A stretch of 64,000 bases of DNA from Cryptomeria japonica (GCF_030272615.1 NC_081406.1:399416939-399480938); one strand, 5' to 3'. Positions 33,761-46,940 are shown, counted from the stretch's first letter. Numbers and translations are program-made. The notes: generated from the letters alone by a model not told the origin.

Positions 33761-36700
33761 AAGATGCTATGGTTACTGAACATACATATTATCAGACCAG
33801 TGTGTTATTCATGGGCACAAAGTCATATTTCTGGCAGACAAACAAGAACTACATTTGTATTCCAAAATATAAATGCCTTACAGATATATATCATTATAAT
33901 TCTTATGGATCATTATTAAACTATCACATAGTTATCCCAAACCGTTGCAATGTTCTACCAGAATTTAATTTCTTCCTTAAAGAAAACCTAAGCATCACAT
34001 CACACATCTACAATGACTTTGTAGAGATAGTTTCATTCATCCTTAACAAATGAAAACATACAATTGAAAGACAACTGATATGAGACAATCCATTAGAATA
34101 TTTTAATTACTTTCAGTGTATATGCATCAAATTCATTTATCATAAAATAGTAATTCTATATTGATAAGAACCTTCCTAAGTCACTTCAAAAAATACCTTC
34201 AAAACCCTTACAAAATGATCCTGAATTTACTTAATTTTATAGAAAAAAGGAAGCAACAAAAGCTTCAGGCCAATTAGTGCCACATGTCATCACTTTTCCT
34301 CATTATCACAAAGGAATACTTAACATCTCATCACGAGGAAAAAATGAGAAACATGGAAATACCTACTCTCATAACAACCATAATTCAAATATAATCATTC
34401 CTCATACAGTTTCTTTTCTTTTGACAGGTTATATAAGAAACAAGAAGTGATGTTGAACAAGTTACAACAAAATACATGAGAGAAAAAAATAACATCATGC
34501 TAGTAAAACTCACTTTTCTCATGATTCACTTCTCTCTAGAAAAGAAATTTTGACAAGAGTCCAGGTGGGCATTATATGATGGGTTTACTAAAGAAGCATT
34601 TACTTTATTCACAATTCTAGCTCTAAACTCCAGTTGGTATGAACTGCTCAATTGAATTTGTAAGTTCTCCACCACCTTGTCATCATCATCCATTACCTTA
34701 TCAAGTACCTTGCAAAAGAGACAAGTTCCAAGTTCCATCTTCCCTTCATGTTCTATCCTAGGATCTCCATTCTCTTTCATGAATGAGGGGAGATGAGTGC
34801 CCTGTATCTTGGCAAATCTATTCAAATCTTGTACAACATATCCATGAAACTTGTTGGAGGTAAAAATTGTAGGTTGCTAAACCCTAAAGGTATGCCAAGC
34901 CTTATACTTAGGTTCAACATTAAAGTATGGCCAACTGATGGAATGAACCAATATGGTCACTATTCCCTGCACTTCTGGCTCTACAAAACCAAGGCAGGTA
35001 CACCTATATACTAATTTAGCATATTTAATTTTCTATTAGCTTATATTCAATCTTTACTTCCTTTATTTCATAATGGCACGAGTGTCTGGAATAAAGGAAA
35101 CTAACTTATAATCCTACTTATATCTCCTACTTGTAGAAAACTGATTTTGAAAAAAAAATTGAATGTAAGTTTCAAAAATGTTTTAATGATCAGTGCCTTA
35201 TATCCACTAGGCAACAAAGTCAATCTCCTGCTTCCTCAATGGTTTTGTATCACTCTACTAGACAATTTTTACATTCATACCTTGTATGAATTTGTCAATT
35301 ATTTGACCCCTTATATGTGAATGATTTATCTATATCACTGTGACTTATTCTCATGAATTTAATCTCTCCTTTAGAGAACCATGTAAATAGGTGACACAAA
35401 GAAACTAGACACCCTTTGATCAATTTGAGGTATCCTTGATATTCAAATCAACATGATAAAGAAAATTTTTACAGATAGGACTTATCAAATAATTTTGGTT
35501 ACTTTAACCAAAATAGTATGTGAAACCAGTTCCAAAGGCAATTAATAGCACTATGTGTACAATATCAAGAAGGAAAATGAATATTTAACCAAAAGTTTCT
35601 TCTATCTTCATATTATTATATTTCTTTGCTCAATGATATATTACAATTCATAAAAAATGATCTCCCCCCATTTCCTCAGTCTTCATTTTCCTTTTATAGT
35701 TTTAAGGGAGCGCTAATTCAGACCACAATATTTGGGTTACAAAGCTATTCATTTAATTACCCGCTTAATATTATCACTAAACTTTTGATTTTCAATCTTG
35801 CACTACATGGCAACATAATTATTTCACTAATATTGCAATAATTATCATCTTCACTCATAAAAATTCTTTTCATCTTTGTTATGCATATTTTGGTTCTCTT
35901 AAATAAAATTTTACTTCACATTTTCCATCATTATTAATAAATTCTTCATATTGTATTAATCCTTTTTTAAAAGCTTTTTCTCCTATGGGTGAAAACAATT
36001 TCTTTGATGTCATGTTTTCATCTTTTCTAGTAAATATTTCCACCCTTATATCATCCACCTTTTAGGTAAAACAATTACCCTTCTCCTTATTCTCACAAAC
36101 TTAATTTATGCATGATAAAAAAACATATTTATTGTATTTTAATTGAAACAATTGTAGTTTCCACTTATGAAAATATTTTTGTCCCTTGTGAAATTACCGA
36201 TTTTGTCTTTCAGTGAAATTCTTATTTTAATAAATTACTCCAGTTGGTAATAATCCTTTGGCCACCTTTGTGTAATTTATTTGCACCCTATTTATCCTAT
36301 AAATAAGTAAGATTCATTTATTTTCTTTATAAATATGTCACCCATATTTAGTTACCTATCCTTCATCCGCTAGGCTAATCCCTGCAATTTTGCAAAGATA
36401 TTCAATGTTTATGGAATTGATCTATCTTTTCCACAAAAACATGTGCCATTTATGGCCTTCAATCCGATCACATCCAGACATCTGGGTAAGTGCGCCAAGA
36501 TGGTGTGCAAAAAGGGGGGTATAAGTGGACACTTTTTTTTGTGAAATTAGCTAAACCTGAACTTGGAGGAGAAATTTGAGAGTCATCCACTCAAAATATG
36601 GAGATACCCAAAGAAAAAATATTGTATTAAACTTTGAATCTAGTTTCCAAACAAATAATTTTTTTCAAAATTGGATAAGATTATGGGGGTCAAATCCTTC

Positions 36701-37370
36701 ACACATGAAAAAAAGATCCTGATTTTTTATGAAAAACATAACATAGTGTCTGACATGCGCATCAAAAAAGTCATAGTTAGATTTAGTATTTTGACAAATC
36801 CTTTTGTAGAAAGATATTTAAGAGTGAACACTAGAATTTGTGTATTTTTTTGTAATTTTTTGTTGAGTAATTTTTTTCTTATGATTTTTTGAATCGGGCA
36901 CATCCTGAAAATTAGGTACCTATTTGTGCGCGAAGGATAACTTGCACCAAAATAATTGAAAATGCAAAAAAAAATTTAAAGTGTAAAGAATCAAGTGCAC
37001 TACAATAATAAATAAAGTTATTTAAATTTGGATAAGTAGATCAAAAGTTATTAAAAAATGGTACACATATGTCTCTGAGAACTATGGAGGCACTGGTAAA
37101 AGAAATACAAGAATAATATGTTATTGTTGTTCAAATTTTAAAAAAATTATATGGTTGGAAAGCTCAGAAGATGGGTGAAAATATGGTGGCAATTTTAGAA
37201 ATACCAAGTTGATGAGGTGTAAACCCGATGATGAAAAAGTCGAGAAACCAACTTGATAAAACAAAACACGTCAAAAAGGAGGGAAATGGAGGGAAATCAA
37301 ACTTCCAACCCTCAGCCTTGACATCAAAGCCTATTCACAAGCCTAAATGCACTAAACACATATAGGTTTC
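33761..37370. other. AT-rich intergenic stretch, no supported gene
   Basis: Long low-GC sequence. Open frames at 33,769-34,053 (+), 34,526-34,825 (-), 35,626-35,841 (+) and 36,671-36,892 (+) have no resemblance to known families and no supporting signals. A purine run AAAAAGGGGGG at 36,509-36,520 resembles a PPT, but the following TATAAGTGGACAC does not match any LTR start in the window. Confidence 0.4.
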
Positions 37371-37479
37371 TTTAAATTAATAGCACATACAAGGTTTGTA
37401 GAGACAAAAGCACGTACGTGTTTTAGGTAAACAAAACCCATATGGGTTATGTTTACATAAAGACATTCTAATATATAGA

Positions 37480-37670
37480 AACGCATATGTATGTTTGTAA
37501 TATGTGTATGTGTATGTATACATATATGTATATGTATTTATAATATGTATATAATATATATTACATGTATAATATGTATATATATAATATGTATGTATAT
37601 GTATATGTATATGTATATAAAATGTAGGTGTATGTATACATATATGTATGTAGAATATATGCATATATAT
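37480..37670. repeat. TATG/TA-type microsatellite
   Basis: Mixed (TATG)n, (TATATG)n and (TA)n runs. The ORFs through here on both strands, rich in Tyr, Ile, Thr and Met, are by-products. Confidence 0.8.
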
Positions 37671-37734
37671 TGTCTCTCAATATCTTATAACATTGTATTC
37701 CTACCCTCTTTAAATCTCTCTCTCCCTCTCTCTC

Positions 37735-38960
37735 CCCCTTAGGACCCCACATAAACCCTAATGACATCATATAAGGTCCCTTAGCACACCATATGACCCC
37801 TAAAGAGAATATGATGTCCTAAGGGGTCATATGATGTTATAACTCATGTATGGCTCCATTAGGACCCCACATGACCCCTTAGCACGTGCCACATGACCCC
37901 TTAGGAGAATATGATGTCCTAAGGGGTCATATGGTGTCCTAATGGGATATGGTGTTGTAACACAAGTATGGCACCATTAGGACTCCACAAAACCCCTAAT
38001 GACACCATATGACCCCTTAGCACACCACATGACCCCTTAGGACCATATGATATATTAATGGATCATATGGTCTCCTAAGTGGTCATATGGTGTTCTAACA
38101 CATTTGTGGACTCATTAGGACCCCAAGAGACCCCTAATGACACCATATGACCCCTTAGCATACCACATGACCCCTTAGGACCATATGATGTCCTAAGGGG
38201 TCGTATGGTGTCCTAAGGGGTCATATGGTGTTCTAACACATGTGTGGCCCCATTAGGACCCCAAGACCCTTAAAGACACTATATGACCCCTTAGAACACC
38301 ACATTACCCCTAAGGACCATACGATATCCTAAGGGGTCGTATGATGTCCTAAGGGGTCATATGATGTTCTAACACGTGCGGCTTCATTAGGACCCCACAA
38401 GACCCCCAATGACACCATATGACCCCCTTAGGACCATGTATGATATTCTAAGGGGTCATATGGTATTGTAACATGTGCATGGCTCAATTAGGACCCCATG
38501 TGACCCCTAACGACATCATGTGACCACTTAGCACACCACATGACCCTTTAGGAGCATATGATGTCCTAAGGGGTCATATGGTGTCCTAATGGGTCATATG
38601 GTGTTGTAATACATGTGTGGCACCAGTAGGACCCCACATGACCCCTAATGGCACCATAAGACCCCTTAGGACCATATGATGTCCTAAGGCATCATATGGT
38701 GTCCTAAGGAGTCATATGGTGTCCTAAGAGGTCATATGGTGTCCTAAGGGGGCAAGATGAACCATTATTACAATATAAAAGCAGTGCCAATACTGCTTAC
38801 AAAAATAAGTTCAGATCACCCGATCCCTTAGCACATCACATGACCCCTTAGGACCCCACATGACCCCTAACGACACCATAAGATCTCTTAGCACACCATA
38901 TGATCCCAAGTAGGACCATATGATATCCTAAGGTGTCATATGGTGTCCTAAGGGGTCATA
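37735..38960. repeat. Palindrome-rich minisatellite, unit about 100-140 bp
   Basis: The anchor TAGGACCCCA recurs near 37,740, 37,860, 37,979 (GGACTCCA), 38,117, 38,255, 38,389, 38,490, 38,627 and 38,852, so units are mostly 100-140 bp. Each unit contains sense and antisense copies of the same words: CCATATGACCCCTTAG and CTAAGGGGTCATATGG are reverse complements, so every unit can fold on itself and pair with its neighbours. An unrelated insert of about 65 bp interrupts the array at 38,755-38,820. No protein-coding function is visible. Confidence 0.85.
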
Positions 38961-39000
38961 TGGTGTCCTACAGTCTCCCCCCTCTCCCTCCCTCCCTTTC

Positions 39001-39005
<5 letters not shown>

Positions 39006-39080
<75 letters not shown>

Positions 39081-39222
39081 TTCACATCCTCTCCCTCCCT
39101 CCCTCTTCCTCTCCCTCTCTCTCTCTCCCTCCCTCCCCACTCTTTCTCTCTTTCCCTCCCCCCTCTATCTCCCTTCCTTTCCCATCCTCTCTCTCTACCT
39201 CTCCCTCCCTCCCTCCCTCCCT

Positions 39223-39264
<42 letters not shown>
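39006..39264. repeat. CT microsatellite, two blocks
   Basis: A long (CT)n run at 39,006-39,077, then mixed CCCT/CT repeats, then another CT run to 39,264. The Ser/Leu-rich and Glu/Arg-rich ORFs here are artefacts of the repeat. Confidence 0.95.
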
Positions 39265-39269
<5 letters not shown>

Positions 39270-39284
39270 GGGTGCATTTTCCAA

Positions 39285-39440
39285 CGAACTACAAGATTTG
39301 TTTTTGTTTTGTCGAATCTTACGAGGCAGTTCGTCTAAAAAAATAAAAAAATTAAATCTTGCCCGACATTCGTCAGAATTCTGACAAAAGTAGTTATCAT
39401 CGGAAATATGACAGATGTTCCTCGGAATTCCGACGAAAAA
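39285..39440 (+). repeat. Probable subterminal region of a CACTA element
   Basis: GAACTACAAGATTTG at about 39,285 resembles the CACTACAAGAAA terminus of plant CACTA elements. It is followed by palindromic words TCGTCAGAATTCTGAC (39,369) and TCGGAATTCCGACGA (39,423), the kind of subterminal repeats to which CACTA transposases bind. It sits about 330 bp before the first coding exon of the transposase. The first bases differ from CACTA, so the true end is uncertain. Confidence 0.4.
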
Positions 39441-42400
39441 CAGAAAAGTGAAAAAGTAAAAAAAAAAAAAAACCCTTAGGGTTAGTCAAATAAGTAATAT
39501 TAAAAATCACACAGACAATGTTTTCCATACTTGCAACATCATTTTTCTTGGTTTGTGAAGGTTATAGACCGAATTTTCCATAGCCTGATTTTTTTGCTTA
39601 TGAAGAAAAATCATGTCAGATAATATCAGCAAAGAACAAAATAAGGAGACAATTTCTAGATTGTGGTCTAGCTTGAAAAGAAAAGGTGACGGGAATGTTA
39701 TTGTCCCTACAAAAATTGTAAGGGCTTAAAGACTAGAAGACTTTTAATCACAACAACTGAGAAACATTGTAGGCAGCATGGTCACATTGAAGGGGGCATG
39801 ATTATCGTCCATTGGTAAGTTGTTCATTATATGTGTTTATATTAATTGCATTTGTAAATGTTTATGTTGTTTTAACAATTTATATACATAAAAAATCACT
39901 TGATAATGAGATCATGATCATGGTTTATTTGTGTTGATCATTCTTATATAGGTGGGGCACCCTAGGGCACATGATATGGACTACCACGACCCGAAGAATG
40001 TGGTTTTCCAAGTGGAGGAACATGGAGGTCTGAATATCAAAGCTGAAGATAATGATCCTATGGAAGAAGATGATCATGTGCCAGAATACACAGTTTAAGA
40101 TGATGGTACAAATACATTGATCCATGACTCATTAGTATTGGCGCAGCTGATCATGATGATCAAGATGACTTTGATGTTGTAAATGATTTACCTGTACTTG
40201 AGAAGGCATACAAGCCCCTTTACGAAGGCTCCCAAACAACTCTTCTCTCTGTTGTATTGTTGTTGGTGAACTTGAAGGTTATGAATGATTTATCCAACAT
40301 AAGAATCTCATGTATGTTAAGGTATGTCATATATGTCATCTTTTTCATGTATTTTTGTTGTTATTTCATCACTAGTAAATAAAAGGTGAAATGTGTACCA
40401 TTAATATTCTTTATATTAATAAATTATTTTTTCGTTCTAGATTGATAAGTGATTTTTTGTTACCACCATCAAATATTCTACCTTGCTCATACCAAGAATT
40501 ATTGCCATTATGAAAGATATTGAAATGGAGTATCAAGCAATAGATGCATGTCCCAATGATAATATTATATATCATAAACAACATGAATTTGCAACAGAAT
40601 GCCCTGAATGTCATATCAGTAGATATCGAATAGATCAACTAACAAAAAAGGTGTCTCGCAAGATTCTTTGTTATATTCCTATTATTTCACGTTTGCAACG
40701 ATTATTTAGGTGCGAAAGTTTGGCGCAATTTATGGATTACCATGCATGCAATAGAAGTTGAGATGAGATTCTTTAAATGCCTGCAGATGGTTCTGCATTT
40801 ACAGTCATAGAGGAAAAATGGCCACACTTTAAAGAAGATCCTTGTAATCTCAGTCTTTCATTGGCAGTAGATGGTGTCAATCTGTTTGGAGAGTTGAGAT
40901 CTATTTACTCAGTGTGGCCTATTTTTGTTATTAACAATAACATTCCTCCATGGATGTCAATAAAGAGGGAGCACATAATGTTGGAAATGATTGTTCTAGG
41001 TATTTTTTCATTTAATAGTCATGTACATTAAATTATATATATTGCAGTAAAATGGTTATAATAATTATGTAATGTTTTTGTTCATTCAACTAGGTAAGTA
41101 CCAAGTTAAAGATATGAATGTATATATTAAACCTCTTATCAATGAGTTGCTGGAGTTATGGAATGGTGTCACTACGTATGATGTCTCTAGACCAATAGGA
41201 CAAAGACAAATTCAATTCCATGCAATGCTTGTATGGACAATTCATGATGCCCCTGGGCTAACACATTTTTGTGGTATGTTACAATGTTCAACTTCCGCAC
41301 TTTAATAATGTTTAATTTTTTAAAGTATAAATCATGTATTTTTTTAAATATTACATTCAATATATATAATTATAAAAATTAACATATTTAATCCAATTAT
41401 ACATGATCTTGCAGGTCTTCAAAAAAAGGGAAAAATTGCATGTCTGTTTTGTGGTCCAAAGATGAAATCTCGTCATTCAAAAAGTTTAGGAAAGCAGGTG
41501 TTTGATTAGTATAGGTACTTCCTCCACAAAAATCATAAGTATCGAACTACTGAAAAAAATCTTTTCAATGGGAAACAAGAGACTACATCAAAACCACAAA
41601 GAATAACACCTTGCCTATGGAAGTTGGAATATAATAGAATTAATCATCAAGGTAATTTCATTCAATGTAATTGTTTATCTATCATATATGATATGTTTGG
41701 AATTTATATTTTTATATTGTGTTTTGTTTACTCATGTTGTAATTGATGATGATTGTCATTGTTAACTTTTTAAACTTATATGCTTCATGAAGGCCGTCAA
41801 GGCATTAATGACCACCTTCCAAAGGGACTAAAAAGTTATCCAAGATAATTTAGTAGGTTTCCCTACTATGAGAAGCTACAAATTATGCATTTGTTTGATA
41901 CTATTCATATTGGAAAGAATATAATAGAGACGTTATGGATAATATTGGATGGAAGGCGTGACAAAGAAAAAAATGTCAAAATTTGCAGTGACATTCAGGA
42001 ATCCAATCATGCAATGAAAAATGTCATTCAATTAAATAGCAATGGAGAAAAATTAATATAAGTTCCCTTCCTTGGTTATTAATGGAGAAATGAAGAAAAG
42101 CTATAAAATAAGTCATACAAAAAAATTCGATTTTCCACAGGATTTGCTGCGAACATAAACAATCTCATAACAAAGAAAAGTGGATTTGGGCCAGGGATGA
42201 AAATGCATGATTGGCATACCTTCATTAACGTAATTCATGTTCTTTTATATTTACTATATATGTGTATACTGCATGTACTTTTCATTGTATTATGTTTACT
42301 AGTTTTGGAAAAACAATGAAAAAGATCATTTTATAATTGTTGTAGTACGTTCTACCTCTACTTCTCCTAGACCACTTCGACAATAATGTCAAACAAGTTA

Positions 42401-43333
42401 TATATGATATTGGAAAATACATGAGGTAAGTAGTGATATTTGTTCAATTTGTTGTATAGATATTATATTTTCCATTTGTTTTACTTGTTATCTAATATAT
42501 TGTATATTATTTTGTTAAGTCTCACTAATATATTTGCATCTTGAATCACTTGTAGATGGTTGTCATCTAAAAAAATCCATATAGAAGATATAAAATATTG
42601 GAAGAGGAAAATTCCTCGTCTAATGTGTGAAATGCAAAAGTTTCTACCTTCGACAATTTTCAATTCACAAGAACACTACCTCATACACCAAGTTGAGGAG
42701 ATTGAATTTTGTGGACCTATACACACAAGGTCAATGTGGATAGTTGAGAGGCACTTGAAATTTTTGAAGGATTTGGTTCGACAAAGAGAAAATCCTAAGG
42801 GTTCTATGGTTGAGGGATATATGTTATACCAGACTATGGTGTACATTACTGAATATCTTCCTAAGTTCATGGCAAAGATCCATGTAGATCACATTTGGGA
42901 TCCCAACTCCATTAACAAATTCAAAGGGGAGTACCTGATGAGGAAAGGTATATTGAGGAAAGAGAGAGGTACTTATTGGATTTTCATTGACATTAATCTG
43001 AATACATTTTACATTTGGTTTTTATATATATTGTAGTTAATTAATTCTTAATCTTCAATATACATCAGTTGTAAATTTCTAGTTATTTTTTATATAGTTG
43101 CTCGAGAGTGGGATGCACTATATTTGTATGTCACAAACAATCTTGATTGGATGACGGTATGGATTGAAATATGTCAACAATTTGGTCGCGCATTAATATG
43201 GGAAGGTGTGGCTTCATTGGTTGAATAATCTCATCGTAATGGAGATTTCAATGTTACACCAAGGGAAATTGATTTAGCATATGGTTTAAGAGATAAACAG
43301 GTACGTATAAATATATTAATCACCCATATTATT

Positions 43334-44593
43334 TTTAGCATCATAAAATTGCAACCCTACAATTTTTGACTTCTTTTGGGTCTTCGCATTGGCAGACGAA
43401 TCCCTAAGCCTGACTGGAGACCCGAGACATGCTCATACCACCTGAAACTTGTATTTTCTTGCACTTTGCACTACCTGCTCTCACTTCCTGTCTTGAATTA
43501 GGGAAGGATAGAGGTGTGGTGCCATTATCCCCCTAGGACAGGGGCATGACACCCTTGTCCCTACCCTATTTTGGGTTCCCTTCATTCAAATTGTGCATTG
43601 GGCTTGTCAATCATGAGTGGGAAAAAGTTTTCCTATGTCGACCTAAGACGGAAAATCAGTTAAATACCCCTAATTGGAAAGTATATAAGGAGAATTTCCC
43701 CTCCTATTTACATAAGTTCAAGAAGTGAAATCAAGCATAAGAGAAAGTAAGGTGAACAAGCATTATCATCATTAAACATTCAAGCATTCAAGCATCTAAG
43801 CATCCTTTCAAGTATTGAGCATTTCAAGTCTCTTTTCAAGGCTAGGTGTTGCATTCAAGTCAAGGATTCAATCATTGAAGAGGAGATCCCTACCAACATT
43901 CAAGACATTCAATTCCACGTATCTTTTCAAACAACTCTATCAATATTTCAATTACATCCTCTCTTGAGGTTAATCCTACTTTAGAAATTTCCTTTCATTT
44001 ACTTGCAAGTATTTTTCATCATTTGGTTAATTCCAAACTGAGGTTTGACCTAAAGGCAAACCCCCAATCCCAACAATATTTCCCCTTTTCTGTGTGTAGG
44101 TTGCAGGTGCACAACTATAATTGCAGGTTTAGGCTTCATTTTCAAAGATGGAAAAACCCTTTTCGGCATGCGGATTTTTCGGAGGACCAAGTACACTTTC
44201 AACCCGGTCTTGACAACTTTCTCTCAAATTTGCAAGGGAGCTTCATCTCGACATTTTACTACTATTTCCAGGTGCACAACTTCATCTCATATCTTTATCT
44301 CAAGATATAATCATTTATTTGTCATCTTTACACTTAGTCTCAATTTTCTTGATTCAACTTGTCTATTTTAAAAGAGGGTTACTTTACTTTCCAAGTTTAT
44401 TGCAAATTCCCTACAATTCACTTAGTATTCAATCTCTTTCCATTGAGATTGGATCTAGTGAATTCAATCCCCCTCTTTTAAATGTAATGCACGTGAGAAG
44501 TTGAAGGGAATTCTTTGTGAAACTTTCACTCCTTTCTTGAGGAGGGTAAAGCTTTCCACTTGATCTCCCCTCATCACTTTTCACCATATTACA
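43334..44593 (+). repeat. Solo LTR of the element A family, inserted in the CACTA gene
   Basis: The sequence is the reverse complement of the LTRs at 1673-2906 and 13,486-14,642, so it is in + orientation here. TATA-like GTATATAAGG is at 43,681. The ends are TTTAGCATCATAAAATT (mutated from TGTAGTGTCAT) and ATTACA. Perfect 5-bp target duplications TTATT lie at 43,329-43,333 and 44,594-44,598. With no internal sequence, it is most simply a product of LTR-LTR recombination. Confidence 0.9.
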
Positions 44594-44616
44594 TTATTTA
44601 ATTTTTTTCAATTATT

Positions 44617-44676
<60 letters not shown>
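44617..44676. repeat. (TA)n(TG)n microsatellite
   Basis: A short TA run followed by about 24 TG units, immediately to the right of the solo LTR. Confidence 0.95.
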
Positions 44677-44678
<2 letters not shown>

Positions 44679-45384
44679 GTTTTTTGCATACATTCGACTA
44701 GGAATAAATATGTTTATCAACTGGCGATGCAATAATTTTTACATGTTTGACATACAGTAGGTGAAACACCACAAGGCTATGTGGTGCAATGGTCATAAAT
44801 TTTGCATCAAAAATTTGGATGACACGAAGAAAACTTGTGATTCTAGGATAACTGCAGTATTTGAGGTGACTGATGTTTCATCTAGAAGCAACATACATCC
44901 TCAAGTCTCAGAAAATTAATACTATGGGATTTTGGATGATATAATTGAGTGTAACTTTAGGTCCTTCAAATTAGTTCTTTTGGTTGTCCAATGGTACAAG
45001 CTACGATTGAATGAAAATGATCCTGATAGAACTGTTATTGAACATGATAATGGATTTACAATAGTTAATACAAGGTTGTTTGAGCGAGCTGGAAATGAGC
45101 CCTATGTTCTTCTTAGCCAATGTGAGCAGGTATTTAACTCAAAGGTTCCACATAAATCGGGTTGGTCATTTGTTGTTAGACATGATCCTAGAGGAAGGCC
45201 GGAAAAGTATAATGTCATGGAAGAAGAAGATACATAATAACTAGAAGATGATGTAGATTATGATTAGGGTCAACAATTAGTTGATGATGTGCCTGACGAA
45301 GATGTCAAAGAAGAGGAACAATATCACGATGATGTAGGAGTTAATGTTCATGAAGATGATGATAATGATATCAATTATGATGAT

Positions 45385-45390
45385 GATATC

Positions 45391-45460
<70 letters not shown>

Positions 45461-45461
45461 T

Positions 45462-45503
<42 letters not shown>

Positions 45504-45549
45504 CGACGACGACGATGACAACGACGAAGACGACGACGACGACGACGAC

Positions 45550-45621
<72 letters not shown>

Positions 45622-45624
45622 ATG
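45385..45624 (+). repeat. GAT trinucleotide array coding for poly-Asp
   Basis: About 80 uninterrupted triplets, mostly GAT with a central patch of GAC/GAA/AAC variants at 45,500-45,548. The frame is that of the preceding transposase segment (same frame as 44,932-45,237), so it forms an Asp-only tail between acidic sequences (EDVKEEEQYHDD before, NPYNVDSGSDD after). The Met-, Ser- and Ile-only ORFs in other frames are artefacts. Confidence 0.9.
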
Positions 45625-45696
45625 ACCAATCCTTACAATGTCGATTCTGGATCGGATGATATAAACAAAGAGTTGGATGAAGAAGAAGATCAATGA

Positions 45697-46300
45697 CATG
45701 ATTTAAATATATAAGGTATGTGATTAGTATATTATTTATTTGATATTGATTTCTTGATATTTTTGGTGAAATCTAAATGTTGTGATTATGTGGGAGGACT
45801 TGTTTGTAATTATGTGGCAGGACTTGTACTTTGTAATTATCTTTACATGTATCTTTGCATGTCAAGTCATTTATACTTTTACATTACAAATATTTGCATC
45901 ATGTTGTGTTCCCTACTGAGATATTCATGGAAAATTTAATGGATGAATCCTTTTAATGGTTTGTTATGCAATAACACAATGATTCCTATTATGATGTATG
46001 ATGCACCTGATACTATTTTGTATCTATGTTCTTAATCTAATTTGAGGAGATGATGCTCTTAATCTAATTTGACTACCCTCTAGAGGGGGAATCATCCTCA
46101 TTTTTCTATCCTACTAGGATATATCACCACCTTTTTGCATCCCAAAAGTATCTAATTGAATGAATCCTAATTGAAGCAGATCCCTAGGACATTTTTCTAT
46201 TATTTTCAAAAGAATTGAATGAATCCTAATTGAATAAGATCCCTAATGAATATAATTAACTAAATGTATCTAAAATGAACTCATCTAAGATGAATGGACA
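45697..46300. other. 3' flank of the CACTA gene, no feature seen
   Basis: AT-rich, non-coding. I looked for the reverse-complement terminus CTTGTAGTG of a CACTA element and did not find it. Confidence 0.4.
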
Positions 46301-46305
46301 AATGT

Positions 46306-46496
46306 AAGCTAGAGAGAGAGAGGAAAATAGAGAGGGAGAGATGGAGAGAGGGAAGGAGAGAGAGATACTTGAGAGAGAAAGAGAGTAATAGGAAAAGAGA
46401 GAGAGAGAGATGTGACAAAGAAAGAGAAAGGGAGGACAGGGAGAGAATGTACAAAATGGGATGGAGACATCTGAGAGAGAGAGAGAGAGAGAGAAA
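46306..46496. repeat. GA microsatellite, interrupted
   Basis: Repeated GAGAGA runs broken by GGGA, AAAT and similar changes. Arg/Glu-rich and Ser/Leu-rich ORFs across it are artefacts. Confidence 0.9.
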
Positions 46497-46940
46497 TTGA
46501 TAATATTTATAATATCTACAAGTCATCCACAAGTTAGTTTATCAATCACAATGTCTAGTCAATTAGGTCCTAAAACCCACACGTTACTCCAAGAGTGGGG
46601 ACATGAACTACATGTCACCCAACCCACACTATACTTGGTATAATGAACATCCACACACTTTGTCTAGCTAGTGCATAGTGCAATACTCTAGTGCATTTAT
46701 TTGGAAGACCCTAGAACAAACTATGAACTAGTCATAGTGAGCATAATGTCAACCTTAACTTTCCTTCTTGATCTCCCCTATTAAATTTGAATATATTTGT
46801 CTTCGTGTTTAGCCTTACTTATTTTTCAAACTAAAAGTCTAAAAACAACATAGTAGTAGAACATGGTACAAATTATTGCATCAATGTACTAATAGGTTGT
46901 AAGCAATAGACCTTTGAAAAATATCATAAATAATTTTTAA

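Larger units (their letters stand above)
39613..45691 (+). pseudogene. CACTA (En/Spm) transposase, TNP2-DUF4218-DUF4216
   Basis: Exon-like pieces run from an ATG at 39,613 (donor CATTG/GTAAG at 39,811) to a stop at 45,694. 39,951-40,120 gives MDYHDPKNVVFQVEEHGG and an acidic stretch. The TNP2 region (PF02992) is at 40,490-42,240: AIDACPNDNIIYHK, ECPECHISRYR, RLQRLFRCESLAQFMDYH, MPADGSAF, LSLAVDGVNLFG, IPPWMSIKRE and MLVWTIHDAPGL. DUF4218 is at 42,340-43,290 (LPLLLLDHFDNNVK-like variant, FGPMKMH..., EFCGPIHTRSMWIVERHLK, SMVEGYMLYQ). DUF4216 is at 44,760-45,237 (LFERAGNEPYVLLSQCEQVF). An Asp-rich tail follows in the same frame. Introns are inferred from AG and GT ends. Many stops and a solo LTR make it dead. 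The enzyme would cut and join the ends of CACTA elements. Confidence 0.85.

Noticed and set aside
34526-34825. 99-codon ORF on -
   Set aside because: Some protein-like character, but no recognised domain, no neighbouring coding traces and no promoter or intron signals I can defend.
36505-36535. Purine run AAAAAGGGGGG as a polypurine tract
   Set aside because: The following sequence does not match the LTR start of element F or any other LTR here.
37377-37770. Tyr/Ile/Thr-rich ORFs on both strands
   Set aside because: By-products of the TATG/TA microsatellite.
37735-38960. CRISPR array
   Set aside because: Repeats are long, imperfect, internally palindromic and not separated by unique spacers of constant length; the setting is a plant genome.
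38928-39346. Ser/Leu-rich and Glu/Arg-rich ORFs of 60-137 codons
   Set aside because: They exist only because CT dinucleotide repeats lack stops in two frames.
45344-45629. ORFs made only of Met, Ser or Ile across the GAT array
   Set aside because: They are the other reading frames of the trinucleotide repeat; only the Asp frame continues the transposase.
46281-46532. Arg/Glu-rich and Ser/Leu-rich ORFs
   Set aside because: By-products of the GA microsatellite.
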